NCBI GenBank assembly: GCA_037447655.1
Contig: JBBHKE010002676.1
Location: forward strand, 1 to 33,764
Direction: 5' to 3'
DNA length: 33,764 bases
Source: Zygnema cylindricum
Lineage: Eukaryota > Streptophyta > Zygnematophyceae > Zygnematales > Zygnemataceae
The notes under the pieces: generated by a model
Databases searched by the model: none
What the model saw: only the letters and a program-made list of their open reading frames with translations
Told to the model about the DNA's origin: nothing
Shown here: positions 10,001-21,961 of the stretch, piece after piece
Position numbering within the stretch: the stretch's first letter is position 1
How the letters are laid out: every line of letters begins with the position of its first letter
Position numbers and translations under genes: made by a program

Positions 10001-11462
10001 GAAAGAATCGAAGATTCCAATCTATGCCACGTGGCTTGTTGCCTGCTGCGCCGCGTGTTTCGGGCTTCCAAATTTTGGGTACTGTAGCAGCCACCCTTCC
10101 TGAACCCTCGGCTTACAATTTGTTATTTCGTACTCTGGAATTTGAAATTTTATCAAGCGACTTCTGACATTTCTACTTCTATTTGAGCTCTCACTATTTT
10201 TTCTTTCCTCTACGAGTGAAAAGAAATAAATTTTCAATTAGTGTACAATCTTTTCGAATTTGGGTCTACAAATGTGCAAAATGGAGATTTATTGTCTTCT
10301 CATAGTCAGTAGGTTTTAGGTGGAGGAATTTATATCCAAGCCAGCTGTAAGAACAATAATAATAGAAAACTAATTTAGAATCAGTGTAGATGTCTATACT
10401 TAAATGTTTTAAATTGCAGCCGAACTTGACTTTGTTTTAACTACTTCATAAGCTATCTTTTAGTACATTTATTGCATGACTGTGGTTTTTTTTTATTAAC
10501 AACACATGGTTTGCTGCATTGTGTTTTAATATTTTACTGATGTACTTTTTACATTATCATCTGTGTTAATGGTTTAAAATTTGACATAAGACTTATTTTT
10601 TATATAGAAATAGTCGTTCTTTAAAGTAATGCTATTTACTATTCACCTGCAGCTCAGTAGGAATTATTTTTGATTTGCAAGTTTAACAGTTGAAGCAACT
10701 TTTATGGCTACGTTTTTTCATCTATATTATCACTGCGGTGATGTATGACTACTCTCTGTTTTTCAATAACATTTATGAACTCCAATCCATTGTGCCTAAA
10801 TTATTTTGAGATCGTGGGCTCGATGTTACCGTAAGCATTTTTTGCTTCGTAGAAGAATGCAATTTCTACACCTTTGATGAAATTAAACAATCAATCAAAC
10901 AGAAAAACAAACACTTAAAGTAGCAATGGACAAGTATGACCTATTAACACACGTGCGTGACTACGGCCTGGTTCACGCAGTTCGACTGTTGCGTTCAACG
11001 CTATCGCGTCAGTTACGACAGTTTCATGGGTGGGAAAATTTGCATTCCCGATTTTCTTTCGCCTGACAATGGACGACAGTGAGTTCAAGCGCGGGCCGTT
11101 CCATCTGGGGCAGTTCAGTCGGCCGTTGGGATGCGTGGCGCTCGTCTACATTCTGTATACAATGACCATGTTTATGGTGCCCCAATACTACCCCGTGTCG
11201 CTCCGGAACTTTAATTATTCGCCGCTAGGTGAGTGGGAACGAAACAAAAGCAGAGAGAAAATCTGTTCCCTATTCAGTTTAACTCTGCTTTGGATTTGCA
11301 ATTGAACTATTTGTACTTTTTTAGGTTTTGTATATTTTGCTAAAGTTTTCTTGCTATCGGTCCTTGTCTTCTTGTGCAGTTTTCTTTGCAGTTATGTTCA
11401 GCGCATTCTTTTATTGGTTGATCGACGCTCGCAGATGGTTCAAAGGACCTATTAAAGGTTAG
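7008..11462 (+). CDS. BAT1: Amino acid permease, ACT family (BAT1/GABA-permease-like)
   Basis: A seven-exon gene joined by matching phases and GT-AG sites: 7008-7316, 7820-7949, 8360-8847, 9641-9794, 9910-10078, 10981-11228 and 11380-11462. It totals 1581 nt, or 526 residues, close to the roughly 516 of Arabidopsis BAT1. The product is a polytopic membrane transporter (amino acid/choline transporter branch of the APC superfamily) likely to carry amino acids or GABA. Family landmarks in order: RELGYSQELRREL (about 28-40), LAEICSSFP (about 93-101), TSGSIYYWSA at the start of exon 2, ATGG in exon 3, TEETKGADVAGP (about 272-283), FSRDGALPLS (about 375-384), VAFNAIASV in exon 6 and DARRWFKGPI near the C terminus. 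The start ATG sits in a good context (GACCATGG). Two acceptors for exon 7 are in frame; the upstream one keeps the family spacing. Plant versus fungal-type ACT substrate cannot be settled from sequence. Confidence 0.88.
7662..7682. repeat. CT microsatellite in intron 1 of the permease
   Basis: About ten TC dinucleotides inside intron 1. Intron 1 also holds GTTTTG repeats around 7398-7432. Likely polymorphic in length; no function implied. Confidence 0.85.
8852..8871 (+). repeat. Run of 20 G directly behind a 5' splice site
   Basis: Intron 3 of the permease opens GTGA at 8848 and runs straight into 20 consecutive G, followed by CGGG. It lies on the transcribed sense strand and could fold as an RNA G-quadruplex beside the donor site. 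Homopolymers of this length are also prone to sequencing error, so the exact count is uncertain. Confidence 0.8.
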
Positions 11463-12293
11463 AAAATTAGAGCACATTTTTCATTCTTTTATTTCACGCC
11501 CTTAAAATTTGAGGCATGAAAAGGAAAAATTAAAACAAGGGAACAGGATTTACTTGGGAAATAAGGTTCTTTTTAAAGCTTGTAGATAAACCAATGGTAT
11601 GTAAGTTGGAAAATCTTGTTTGTAGATTTAGTTTTTACTTTTATAATAGAATCCCAACTTGTATACACGGTTTGTGCAATTAGCATAAGAGTCATGGGTA
11701 ATTACTTATTAGGTCCCACAAATCAATTAGATTTGTGGCCAGTCATTTTTTATTTTCAATTAAAAGAAATGGGATATGGAGCAGGTTAATAATTATAATA
11801 ATAAAATTCTGAAATCCATTATGCAACTATTGTCGAAACAATGCTTGAATATCGCCAAGAATTCAAAACTTTGGAAGTTACACGCTGATTTGTTCGAAAT
11901 ATCAGAAGCTTTTTTGCTTGCGTCTAATTTCATAAATTTCATGAAACTCAATGAAATGCCATTCAAAAGAAGTTCTAAAATGTCTAAGATGCAAAAATGA
12001 ACTTGCTTGAACCGCCCCGGTTATCAGAGTGGATGTTGAGTTATGCCTTCATGATCAAGATTTTAATAGCGTTTCACCGATCCTTTAAGCTCGCGGACCA
12101 GTTTACCGATTTTGAACCAAACTGAGATACTTATTCCAAAACGAGTCTAGCTATTCATTTCCATCCTACCATGCCTACTATACCAAGGCAGTAATAAACA
12201 TATCCTCAGTGCGTAAAGCATCAAACAAATGCTCAAAACCTTCTCTAGGTGGAAATTTCAAGAGTGAAAAGTTTGAGCGCATTCGTGTACTGG
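11463..12293 (+). other. 3' flank of the permease gene
   Basis: AT-rich sequence after the permease stop codon. A possible polyadenylation hexamer AATAAA lies near 11800. From about 12170 onward the sequence continues, after removal of the hAT MITE, into 13073-13270. I recognise no gene in it. Confidence 0.4.
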
Positions 12294-12301
12294 TCTTTCC
12301 C

Positions 12302-13064
12302 CATAGTTCAAAAGTAGGCATTTTTAAGGGAGGCTTTTGGTAGGCGCACAAAACTTGGCACAAAACTCGCGTAGAGTAGGCATACTGTATGTGTGTGCGT
12401 TGTGCACACTCTTGTACGAACGTACGAATCTGACGTATGATCATAGTACAGCGCATGCCGCCAGACGAAATTTTTTAGCGAACTGAGACGGCGTAGGATG
12501 ACATTCCGCGGGAAAGAAAACCCGGAAAAAAAAAAAAAAAACCGCGGGCGGGCAACCAAACAAAATTTCTACTGTGAATGAACCACGGAAAAAAAAAAGA
12601 AGTGTTTTTGCAGCCACCAACGGGAGGTTTTGGTAATATTTTTGGCTGTGTGGATATTTTTTTTTATCGTCCCATACTTCCTGGTTGGTCAGTTTGAGGC
12701 TTTATTTAGTGTGGCCTTCAAAATTGCAGACGCTAATATGACAGATATTCCTATAATAAGTTGTGTTATGGGCTTTTCATGTGATCTTCTTAGATCGCTA
12801 CTTTGATCAGCGACCGTCCGATGGTCCAAATCTGACGGTTTAAATAAAAAATACCTCAAACCTCACATAATTTTTTCTTTGTTCGAATGTTTTTCTAAAT
12901 TTAGACATGGCGTTTAATTCTCTATCGATCGATGTGCAACTCAACCCTGTTACTATTTTTTTTCATTTTGCGACCCATACAATATGGGTCTTAAGGTCAT
13001 ATTGTATGTTTTACATACAATAGGCATATTGTATGGGCCTACTTTCACCTACTTTTGAACTATG
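12302..13064. mobile_element. hAT-type MITE with TCTTTCCC target duplication
   Basis: Ends CATAGTTCAAAAGTAGG and CCTACTTTTGAACTATG, as in the 276-bp element at 6189. Flanked by an exact 8-bp repeat, TCTTTCCC, at 12294-12301 and 13065-13072. It is nearly three times longer than the 6189 copy but has no transposase. Next to its right end, two copies of CCTACTTTYACCTACTT-like words form subterminal repeats. It lies between the two convergent genes. Confidence 0.88.
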
Positions 13065-13072
13065 TCTTTCCC

Positions 13073-14249
13073 TAATGGCTGGGGCCCATCTGAGCACTTC
13101 TGTAGTCTTTGTGGAGTTGTTTTCAGTGGTTGGGCGATCTATGACTGCCAGTTCACAATCTTCCGGTCGAAAACAGCCCAATCGTTGTTGATGGGTGAGG
13201 AAATGACTTGAAACCAGCCTAATCCCATCTCTACAGGAAATTCTCACACGGTGTGGGGACTTCACACGCAATTTTGAACTTGTAATTTATAAGTACTATC
13301 ACCGGTCGATTTGAAGCATCCCTTAGCTTTTATCACCTCTAATTCCACTGCCTCCGTTCTTTTCCCACATCAAAGCATCAACAGCCTCCCATGCCAAAAA
13401 ACAACAATACTAAAACAGTTAGACTAAGTAGGATAACTAGTTTTGAATTCATAGGGGTGGCTGTTTATTCAGTTAGGCACACAGACTTAAGGTTTACGCT
13501 CACACGCCTGTACTAAAATTACTTCGGGTGCTTTTATTTTCCTGGTTGTTGTTTTCTTTTTGTTTTTGTTTTTGTTGTGCTGTTATTTTATTCCCCTGCT
13601 GGTAGTTTTTCAGTTTCGGCCATGCCACCCCTTTTGTACCCCCGGACTCAGATGGTTTACCATCGTGCATTTTCATATATCCTGCGTTTTTTTTTTGTTA
13701 TTCATAACTTCAATGGTTAATCAAGATGATTGCTTTAGACAACAACCAGCTTTCCAGCGTTACTTCGGTTAATCACATGCCACATCTATGTCTTTTTTTT
13801 TTTTTTAAGCATTGATAATACATTCTTTAATCACTAAATAGTTGAATTTATCCAAACCAATAGACTCCTACAAAAAAAAGAAATAGCAGTAAAACCACCA
13901 TACACATGAAATTCAAACAACGACGCATAATTAACATTCAATTCAATGTGTTGTTTTCATTAAAATGGGATGCCAGTGGCCAAGATCTTGATAAAAAAAC
14001 AGTACCATCAGAGATTAACAAAGGTTTCCTATCAAAAACTGCTTTCCTACAATTAAAGAAAACACAAATTAAACACTGGCTGATAAGCACTTCACAAGAG
14101 CAATACAATTTCATAGTATACAGTGAGAAATCAGAACTGAAACTATCTCTAAATGAAAACCTTTCAATTCTCAAATATAAGTGTTGTTGGGATGAAAACT
14201 AGTTTTAATCAATTTCAGAGTTTGAACCTTTCTGCCCAAAAATACAAAA
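13073..14249 (-). other. Intergenic region and 3' flank of the inositol transporter
   Basis: Sequence between the hAT MITE and the inositol transporter stop codon (14250-14252 on the minus strand). The part near 13.5-14.25 kb is AT-rich and is probably 3' untranslated and downstream sequence of that gene. The 98-residue plus-strand frame at 13906-14202 lies here and has no family features. The stretch 13073-13270 was once continuous with 12170-12293. Confidence 0.4.
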
Positions 14250-17200
14250 TTATAACTCTGTTTCTTCTCTAACTCTTGCCTCCCACATCTGATCTACTTG
14301 TCTAAAAGAAAGCCCCTTTGTCTCCGGCAAAAAGAAATAGACGAAGAGAAAGGCAAAGATCGCTATAACACCAAATGCATAAAATGTAACGGAGGTACCA
14401 AGGAATTTAACCATGGTTAAAAAGGTTTGGGCCACGACAAGATTTGCAATCCAATTGGCTGTCGCGGCTACTCCTCCCGCGAGTCCCCTCAATCTGAGTG
14501 GATAAATTTCCGAATTGACTGCCCATGGAACGGGTCCCATTCCGGGGGCAAAAGCCGCAATATAAAGAGCCAGTCCTGCTAATGCGACAGCTCCATAGTG
14601 ACTGAAAAAACCAGACAACATATGAAAAGAACAAACACCCAGGAATGAAAACCCAGAAATTACAAAAACCCCACAATATAAGCCCGGCGTGATAAAAGCG
14701 CCGATAGGAGTAGGACAGAAGTGAACGGAACTCAAAAGAGGGGTTGTTGATTTTTAATAAGTATGGCATAGAAAAGACGAACAAAAAAAAGTGGAAAAAC
14801 CATTCTTTCTTTCTTCCTTCAGAAAGGCAGTCTAGTGAATGACTCTTCTCCTAGTCTTCAATCAACAAGAGAAATGAGGAATTAGGAAAATGGAGTAGTA
14901 CTTTTGGAAGTTCAGTTTTAACTGAAAAATAAGCGACTCACCTCGGACACCCTTTTGTGAACCAGGCTCTGTCCTCCTCTGAGCAAAAATCTGAAGCAGA
15001 TGCGTCCGCTTTTAAGCAAACACCTGGTGACATCTGTCACATAGAAAACATAAGGTTTTTTTTAATTGCGTGAACTGTAAACATAAAAAAACAAAATTTA
15101 ATTGAAACGAAAAATGTAAGATGGGAACGAAACTCCAAAAAAATCTGGGTATAATTGATTCACCAGTGAAGTCCTAATACACCGAGAAAATGGGATGTGC
15201 TGGTTATCCCATTAGAGTCCTTGACTATCACAAGATGACAAACAGATGAAAACACTCAAAAACAGTGTAGGGTCTGAAAAACCCAAAAAAACTTAAGGAA
15301 TAAAAAAAAACCCTAGACGCCCTAAAACACAAAAAAACACAAAATAATAACCTCAAAAATTCCAAAAAAAAAGTCAGTTCTACCCCAATCCACTCCATAA
15401 TCCTCTCACCTGATCTCCAGAAGCTGCACAGAATCCACACCCTCCATCAAGACATCCCAAACAATTTGAAATCCTCCCTCTAAAATTGCCCCTAAAATTC
15501 TCCAAATCCGTACACTCCGTTCCATTGCCACCAGGCAAAATCCCAGACTGGACAGGTGGTGAATCGAGAGCCGTATAATGGAAAGCTGTACCAAGAAGAG
15601 ACAGAGCTAAAATAACTCCCACTAAACTACTCAACACCAATTTTCTCCTCCCACATCTGTCTATTAGAACCATTCCTGCGATAGTTCCAATAGCATTCAT
15701 TCCCGCGACGACGAGAGAGAGAAGGAGAGCGGTTTTGTGAGAAGCATATCCTGCGAGTTCGACTATGGAGGGACTATAATACATGACTGTGTTGATGCCA
15801 ACAAATTGCTGAAGGACCTGAAGAAACGGAAAAAAAGTAAGAAGGAAGTTATAATTTTTTTCTTAAGATTTTTATAAAGATATTTTCAGGATTGTTTCGG
15901 GATTTTCCAAGAATTTATTGGTAGATTTTTCAGTAGTGTCGTTCAGATTTTTAAGGCTTTTTCTTTTTCAAATTTTTGTTTCAAACAGCCTTTTCAAAAG
16001 TGTTTTAAACTCACGGCAAACTCAGAGCACTCATGAGAATATAAGTCAGTTAATTCCTAAACGTTAAGATAAGAAGTGTGTGATTGAATGCTTGCAAAAC
16101 AACAACTGCAGTTACATTATACACAATAAGTAATTATTCATCGATGAAGGGCAAAGTACCAAAACTGTTAACATTATCACCAAAACAAAATGTTAAATAT
16201 TCCGCACGATACCCTTTTAACCCCGTGTGAAGGAAAAGGAATAATTGGAACATTGGACTCAAAGACATAAGTTCTTAGGTTTTGAAATTGTTGTACAACA
16301 ACACCATTAAATATGAACTTGGCCGCCCGACATCTCTCCCATTTCCCTCTCCTGCAAAGGAACAAACAAAACTTTCTACTTTTCTCTCCCTACTCGGTTT
16401 TCTTTCTAATGCCTCAAATAACTCACACTTGCCATTTCCTACCTGTAGTCCCACACCAGCTGTCAGCGCCATACGCATTTCCGGAGTTGCCACCAAATCG
16501 TGAATTTTTGGAGCTTTCCCAGAATCCATGTTCCGTCGTTCCGTGGCCTCAGCTTCTACCATCTCCTCCAAATCTGTTTTCAGCTCAGATTCTGTCCTTA
16601 ATTTTCGCATAACAGCAACAGCATCCATGGCCTTGCCCTGGATATACAGATTATTTCCACATGATATAAGTACCGGGTGAAAGGAAGGAAACCCTTCAAC
16701 TTATAAAAAGGAAAGAGGTTGGCAAAAAAAAAAGGAAAGCACAATTGCTAAGGAACTTGACAAACAGTAGAGAACTACAGGACTTCAGATAAGAACAGGA
16801 ACAGAGAGTGAAAGAGAAAAGCAAGGAATGTATTGGACGAATAAGGGAAAAACTACAATCTACATGGCATGCGAAATTTAGTAAAACAAATGATGATTCA
16901 TGCTAGTTCTGATACGTTTTAGGAAGAAACGCAGTCTCACCACGAAATCCAAATTAAAGTTAATAATAATAACAAAACAAATAAATTAAATAAAATAAAG
17001 AAAAAAAGGAAAGGCAACGCTATTACCTGCTTAAACAACCATCGTGGAGATTCTGGAAGAGGTATCATCAGTATAGCCTGCAATATAGCTGGTATTCCAG
17101 CCATCCCCAACATCCACCTCCATGTGCCTGGCACCTGCACATGTGACGTGACATCAGTTCAGCAAGATGACATAGTCTGACGTCATTCTTCCAAGCAGAT

Positions 17201-18807
17201 GACCGTCATACTAACAACCACATGAGCCGACATTGGAGGAGATAGACATCATCAACTGCCCAAGTCAATTCCCAGAAACTTTTTGAAGAACTTTCAGTTA
17301 CCTGAAACTGTTACGTAAAATTGCTTTCCTTGCAAGCAGATGAATTTAAGTCAGACTAGATCACTTCAACCAATCAGAAACCATATCCCATCAGAACCAC
17401 TATCGAAAAATCCTCCGAAATGTTTTCATTAAAACTGCCGGGCAAAAACTATTCCGTCTCTGTGAATCTGCACGCTCAAAGAAAAGTGACATAGCATTTT
17501 CTGTTTAAAAAGTTTTAAGTAGTTTACCCCAGTGAAAGCCACATTAACGACATACGAAACAAACTGTCCTGACGTGATCATCAAAACGTTCACACTGACT
17601 AGTGCCCCTCGAATTTTTGCTGGTGAGGCTTCCGCAATGTAAAGAGGTACAGTCATAGACGCCACTCCCACCCCAAGGCCCACAAGGACTCTTCCTACAA
17701 TAAGAAGGAATGGTCCTCCTGAAAGAGCCATGAAAAGAGCTCCAAGGGCAAATACAAAATCAGCGCCCAAAATCGCAAATTTCCGCCCAAAAATGTCATT
17801 TACTTGTCCACCAATGGATGCTCCAGCTGCAGCTCCCAAAATGGCAGAGCTCACAATAAATTCCTGGATACCAAGGAAGTAAAAAATGGGAGAATAATGG
17901 TTCTCAAGTCAGATGGTGGTTTGTTGAAAACCAAGGATGCAATTATCATGTACAGCAGAATTTTAAGGGTTAATTATCTAGTTCCAAAAATCGTACCTGG
18001 TCCGCATGAACCTGAACTTTTAAAGATACTAACTGTCATAAGTGACACTTTGCTCCTTCACCATTATCCGTATTTAATGCTATTAATTAGGACAGCCAAA
18101 TCACTTTCGAAGACATGAACTCTGGATTAATTTCAAAATTATAAAAAAATACTATTTCACAGAAAAAAAAATCAGAGGGCGAAAGAGGCTCCAAGCAATG
18201 CACCTGAAGTTCTACACTCTTTCCAACAGATGGAAAATCATCTCGAATGTAAAGGAGGGCGCCAGATATCACACCTAGAGCCATAGAATAAGTGAGTCAG
18301 TCAACAATAATAACTATTAACAAAAAAATTGAAAGCAAAAAAGGTAGCAAGAACGACAAAATCAAAATCGTAAAACCAATCAGTGATAAAGGCTAATCTA
18401 ACAACAAACAGATAGACAAATAGACCATGAGTAGCATCCATATTTACATCATCGAAATACTAAAATTAAAAACGAAAGACAGTAATATTTGTGTAGCATA
18501 TAAGTCCTTTGTCTATAACATCACACAAAATGACAAGACCTGTGTCATAACCAAACAGAAAACCGCCGATTCCAGCCGCAATTGTCAGGATCAGTATAAA
18601 TCGTTGTTGAGATCCATCAGACTTCACCAATTCTTCTCCTCCTCCTCCTCCACTCTCTAGGAGACTCTTCACTGAAGCTTCCAGTTCCGAAGTTGAAAAC
18701 TCCGCTATTGAACTGACGTTGACCTTGTGGCTGGCCATGGCCTCAGCGTTGCTGGAAGGAGAGTCTCCCATGGACAGAACATTTTCCGCTTCCTCCTCTC
18801 CAATCAT
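14250..18807 (-). CDS. INT: Inositol transporter (INT family, MFS sugar-porter type, H+ symporter)
   Basis: Eight exons on the minus strand with matching phases and GT-AG sites: 18807-18540, 18274-18204, 17863-17528, 17134-17027, 16637-16443, 15817-15410, 15033-14942 and 14601-14250. They total 1830 nt, or 609 residues; plant INT2/INT4 are about 580. The family moves myo-inositol with protons, INT2/INT4 types across the plasma membrane. Motifs in order: [13 protein letters not shown] across exons 1-2, [10 protein letters not shown] in exon 3, PESPRWL (252-258), [15 protein letters not shown] at the start of exon 6, DRCGRRK in the same exon, [16 protein letters not shown] (about 517-532) and PETKG (585-589). 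Between the DRCGRRK and NSEIYP regions is a loop with eight cysteines (about 420-493), the PSI-like extracellular loop typical of plasma-membrane INTs and lacking in the vacuolar INT1 type. The start at 18807 is the first ATG after an in-frame stop at 18819-18817; M13 or M24 are possible alternatives. The N terminus is unusually long and has a run of five Gly from a GGA-type repeat. Confidence 0.93.
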
Positions 18808-19740
18808 TTTTGGATGTCAGAAGAGGAGTCTCTCTATTTAGACAATTTCCTCTTAAGAGTTACTCAATTTGCTGGTCCGTACTTCTTAGAAGACTATACT
18901 TTTCGGTAATGTTTGGCAAACATTCGTCCTTTTGCAACAGAGATTGAAAGATATGATAACACTACAGGTTATTCCCCTATGATGTTTGCCAACGGGTAAA
19001 CTTACTAAATGTCGAGACGAATCGAACACAAATCTTGCTCTAACTTACAATATTATTCATAAATTCTCATAGGATACAACGCAAATGGCTGAATTACTAG
19101 CTATTATAAACTAAACGCCAATAAAGAATGTATTCACGAATAGGACGATTAAGCAAAGAAATATTAGAAATGAAATCCGTTTCTTCGTAAATTTTAATTG
19201 GTTTATTGAGACGTTCTTCCCAGTCTTCTACTTGATTAACCTTACAAAATCCCTTATGTAAGACTTCGGCTTAAACCTTAAGAAAATTGCAAATTTTGCT
19301 AAATTGCATTTTGTTACCAATCTCTCTCTAAACCTGTTACATGCTGCATAACTTGCAAGAATGATATTGGATAAATAATACACATCACTAATAAACATCA
19401 CTCTCGGTTAGGTCTACGGGCCAAATGTAATTCAACCTATCTAATTACTTGAATGTTGCTAGTTGACAACTTGACATTGAACAATTCTCCATGAATTCTA
19501 CAAACTGATGGCAATAGTATTGGTCCTCATGCATTCCCTCCAACAAAATTGATGGAAAATTTGAAATTGAATGGATTGATGTAGTCATATGAATTGTCAA
19601 TTCCTTATGGACAGCTGTACAAAAACAATCTTCGACTTTCAGACTACCGAAAGTGATCCTGTTCACGGTACATTTAGTAGGACGCGCTGTACTTAAAAGG
19701 ACAATTACTGCTATTGTACCGTATTATTTCTTTAAGGATT
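18808..19740 (-). other. 5' flank of the inositol transporter gene
   Basis: AT-rich upstream sequence of the transporter. The leader close to the ATG has an in-frame TGA at 18819-18817. A 73-residue minus-strand frame at 19445-19666 is AT-rich and shows no recognisable domain; I leave it uncalled. No transposon end was found before 19741. Confidence 0.35.
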
Positions 19741-19775
19741 AAGGGTGGAGTTCCATTAGGCGTCTCAGTAATTGT
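19741..19775 (+). repeat. Single terminus of the AAGGGTGGCGTTCC transposon family
   Basis: AAGGGTGGAGTTCCATTAGG, then CGTCTCAGTAATTGTACGGA, matches the left end at 25028 and the reverse complement of the right ends at 5125 and about 24092. I found no partner end downstream, so the copy is truncated or too diverged to follow. Confidence 0.5.
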
Positions 19776-19923
19776 ACGGAATATTTTACTGAAAGGTGTG
19801 TCTTCCATTAGGTCGCGACAGTAAACCACTTTTTATATGCGTGGCTCATTCTGGTTGTAACACGTAGGCTAATATTAGATGCATAAAATCTTGAAAGTAT
19901 CTTAGAATGCAAAGTTTGAACGC

Positions 19924-19986
19924 AATATCTGTACGATCGGAGGTAATATCTGTACCCGCGGAGGAAATATCTGTACCGTCGGAGGT
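19924..19986. repeat. Three tandem 21-bp units
   Basis: Three back-to-back 21-base units at 19924-19944, 19945-19965 and 19966-19986. Each begins AATATCTGTAC and ends in a CGGAGG-like segment; only the middle of each unit varies. Confidence 0.88.
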
Positions 19987-20985
19987 ATTAAATGACTCGT
20001 ACATATGGCATTAAATGTACTACCCAAAATTTCAAAACGCAACGACAAAAAGGCGACGGCAAACTTTGATCGTGGGAGCGTGACGGGCAAATTTCGCCAG
20101 ATTCGCGGCCACTCTGGCGGAATGCACGTGGACCTTGCGACGTGTACGCACATATGCGCGCGCTCCTCGTGGGTTTTTTTTTACCTTTTCCACGCGGCCT
20201 ATTTTTACACGTTCTGTATTCGAGCACTGTCCTCCCTGTGCACGGTCTTAACAAACTGTAGGGTTGGTGACGTGGCGTCTCGGATAAAAAGTGTAATAGA
20301 ATCCGACGGTCCGAAATAACGCCTACAACATTGGACATTTTCTGTAATGTTGTTTTCCTTGGAAAAAGAAAATTCTGTACAAACCTGTACAAAACGGTAC
20401 GACCGTCAGTAAAAAACCCTACTTTTTCGCTAATGGAAGTCCACCGTAACAATACGATCTTGTAGTCCCTGAAACAGTAAAAAGTGCAAACTATTGTTTT
20501 AGCTCGCACTAAATAAGTACGGGATCTGTATTAAACTAGGTCAAATGACGTGTTTTTCCCTAAATACGTACGTACTTAGGCTGTCGTCTTTCTGTTCGAT
20601 CTACGGTTCATATCGTATCTTTAAACTTAATTTCAGCATAGATGTCTCATTAGTACAGAATTTGACATTTTTACGAAAATTGCGTAGTATTCGTTGATTT
20701 AGTTTTTTAATCTTTCGTAAAATGCGTATACTTTTCGTATGGATGAAATGTACGGATAATGTGTACGGATTCAATGTAAAGAAAATTCCAAAAAAAAGAC
20801 TCGCGCGGGAAGACAGTTTCGTCCATAACTGTCCCATATCGTACTGATTTTGACTTTTTACGAAAACTCCGTAGTATTCGTTGATTTCATACTTTTCGTA
20901 AACTTCGTACAGTATTTTATGTACGGAAATGAACGGAGATGTAAAAATATATACGGAAAGTGTGACAAAAAAAAATCCTTAACAA
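19987..20985. other. GTAC-rich repeat debris with diverged direct repeats
   Basis: No gene recognised. Two stretches, about 20640-20760 and 20845-20960, are diverged direct copies of each other; both contain GTAGTATTCGTTGATTT followed by TTTTCGTA words. GTACGG words are frequent. The 173-residue minus-strand frame at 19988-20509 has no family features. Confidence 0.4.
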
Positions 20986-21958
20986 GGGTACGTCCCCATG
21001 TATTAAAGTATCGACTTTATCCTGTCGTTTTCACCCAAAACGCAGTTCCGTTCGAGAAAAACTTTAGGCGTACAAAAAAATCAATTATTTAAAAGTACAG
21101 CAACCGGCAAGTCGATACTTTGAATGTTCTCCATGTTTGTCGTCAAGTTAACGAATTTTGACGTTTTCTTTTTTCGACCACCGGGCAAGAGAATACAGCC
21201 TGTCAAAAAACTTCATAAAAAATCATCTGCGACCTGATTTCAGGGAAAGTACCGCCCAAACAACGAATGAAAAATGGTCCACGCACGCGCTACACGAGTG
21301 GTAAAATTTTAGGACGAGGGAGAGCACTCGCTATTCTTCTCCCTGCTCGTCACGTGCATATACAGAAAAGACGAGCATGTACGGAAAAAAATCTGCAGGG
21401 GTCTATGGACCTCCACTTTCATTCATCGGTCCTTTGCAGAATTTTGCGCCGTCGTTGTTTCTCCCCTCTCCCTCTCACACTATCGCTTTAACTCTCACTT
21501 TTTAAAATGAGGCACGACATTACTGGTATTAAATGAAAGATATTTAAAAAATAATTCATTTGACTACCTTTATATATACTTTTATGGCAAGTCGATTGAT
21601 AAAAGTCGAAAAAACGAAATCGTATAGCCATGGCAAAAAGTTCTTGAATTTTGTGACGTCGACGTTGTCACAAGTGAGCATGGCGTCACAATGTCACAAA
21701 ACCCTAAATATCTACCATGTCACAAAATTACAAAAATCTAGACGTCTACAACTGTCGTTGTTTTTGTTGGCGTCACCGATTGTCGGAAGTTTCGTAGTCG
21801 TCGTCAATCGTCACAAAGTTGAACCTACGTCTACAACCATCACATTTCAAAGTTCCGATTTCATTTTCGCACATAGAGACTCTTTTCAAAGTAGTACGGA
21901 ACACTTCACTACAATCCAAAATACTTTTTCAAAGTATTGCTTACATGGGGACGTACCC
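20986..21958. mobile_element. Harbinger-like MITE (CAA duplication)
   Basis: Inverted repeats GGGTACGTCCCCATGTA (20986-21002) and TACATGGGGACGTACCC (21942-21958), perfect over 17 bp. Flanked by CAA on both sides (20983-20985, 21959-21961), a 3-bp duplication like that of PIF/Harbinger elements. Its ends are close relatives of those of the MITE at 24320. The 135-residue frame at 21560-21967 runs out through the right terminus and is not a gene. Confidence 0.78.
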
Positions 21959-21961
21959 CAA

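Noticed and set aside
13906-14202. 98-residue plus-strand frame
   Set aside because: It lies in the probable 3' untranslated region of the inositol transporter on the other strand, is AT-rich, and has no recognisable domain.
19924-19986. CRISPR-like array
   Set aside because: Only three short contiguous units with no spacers, in a plant genome context.
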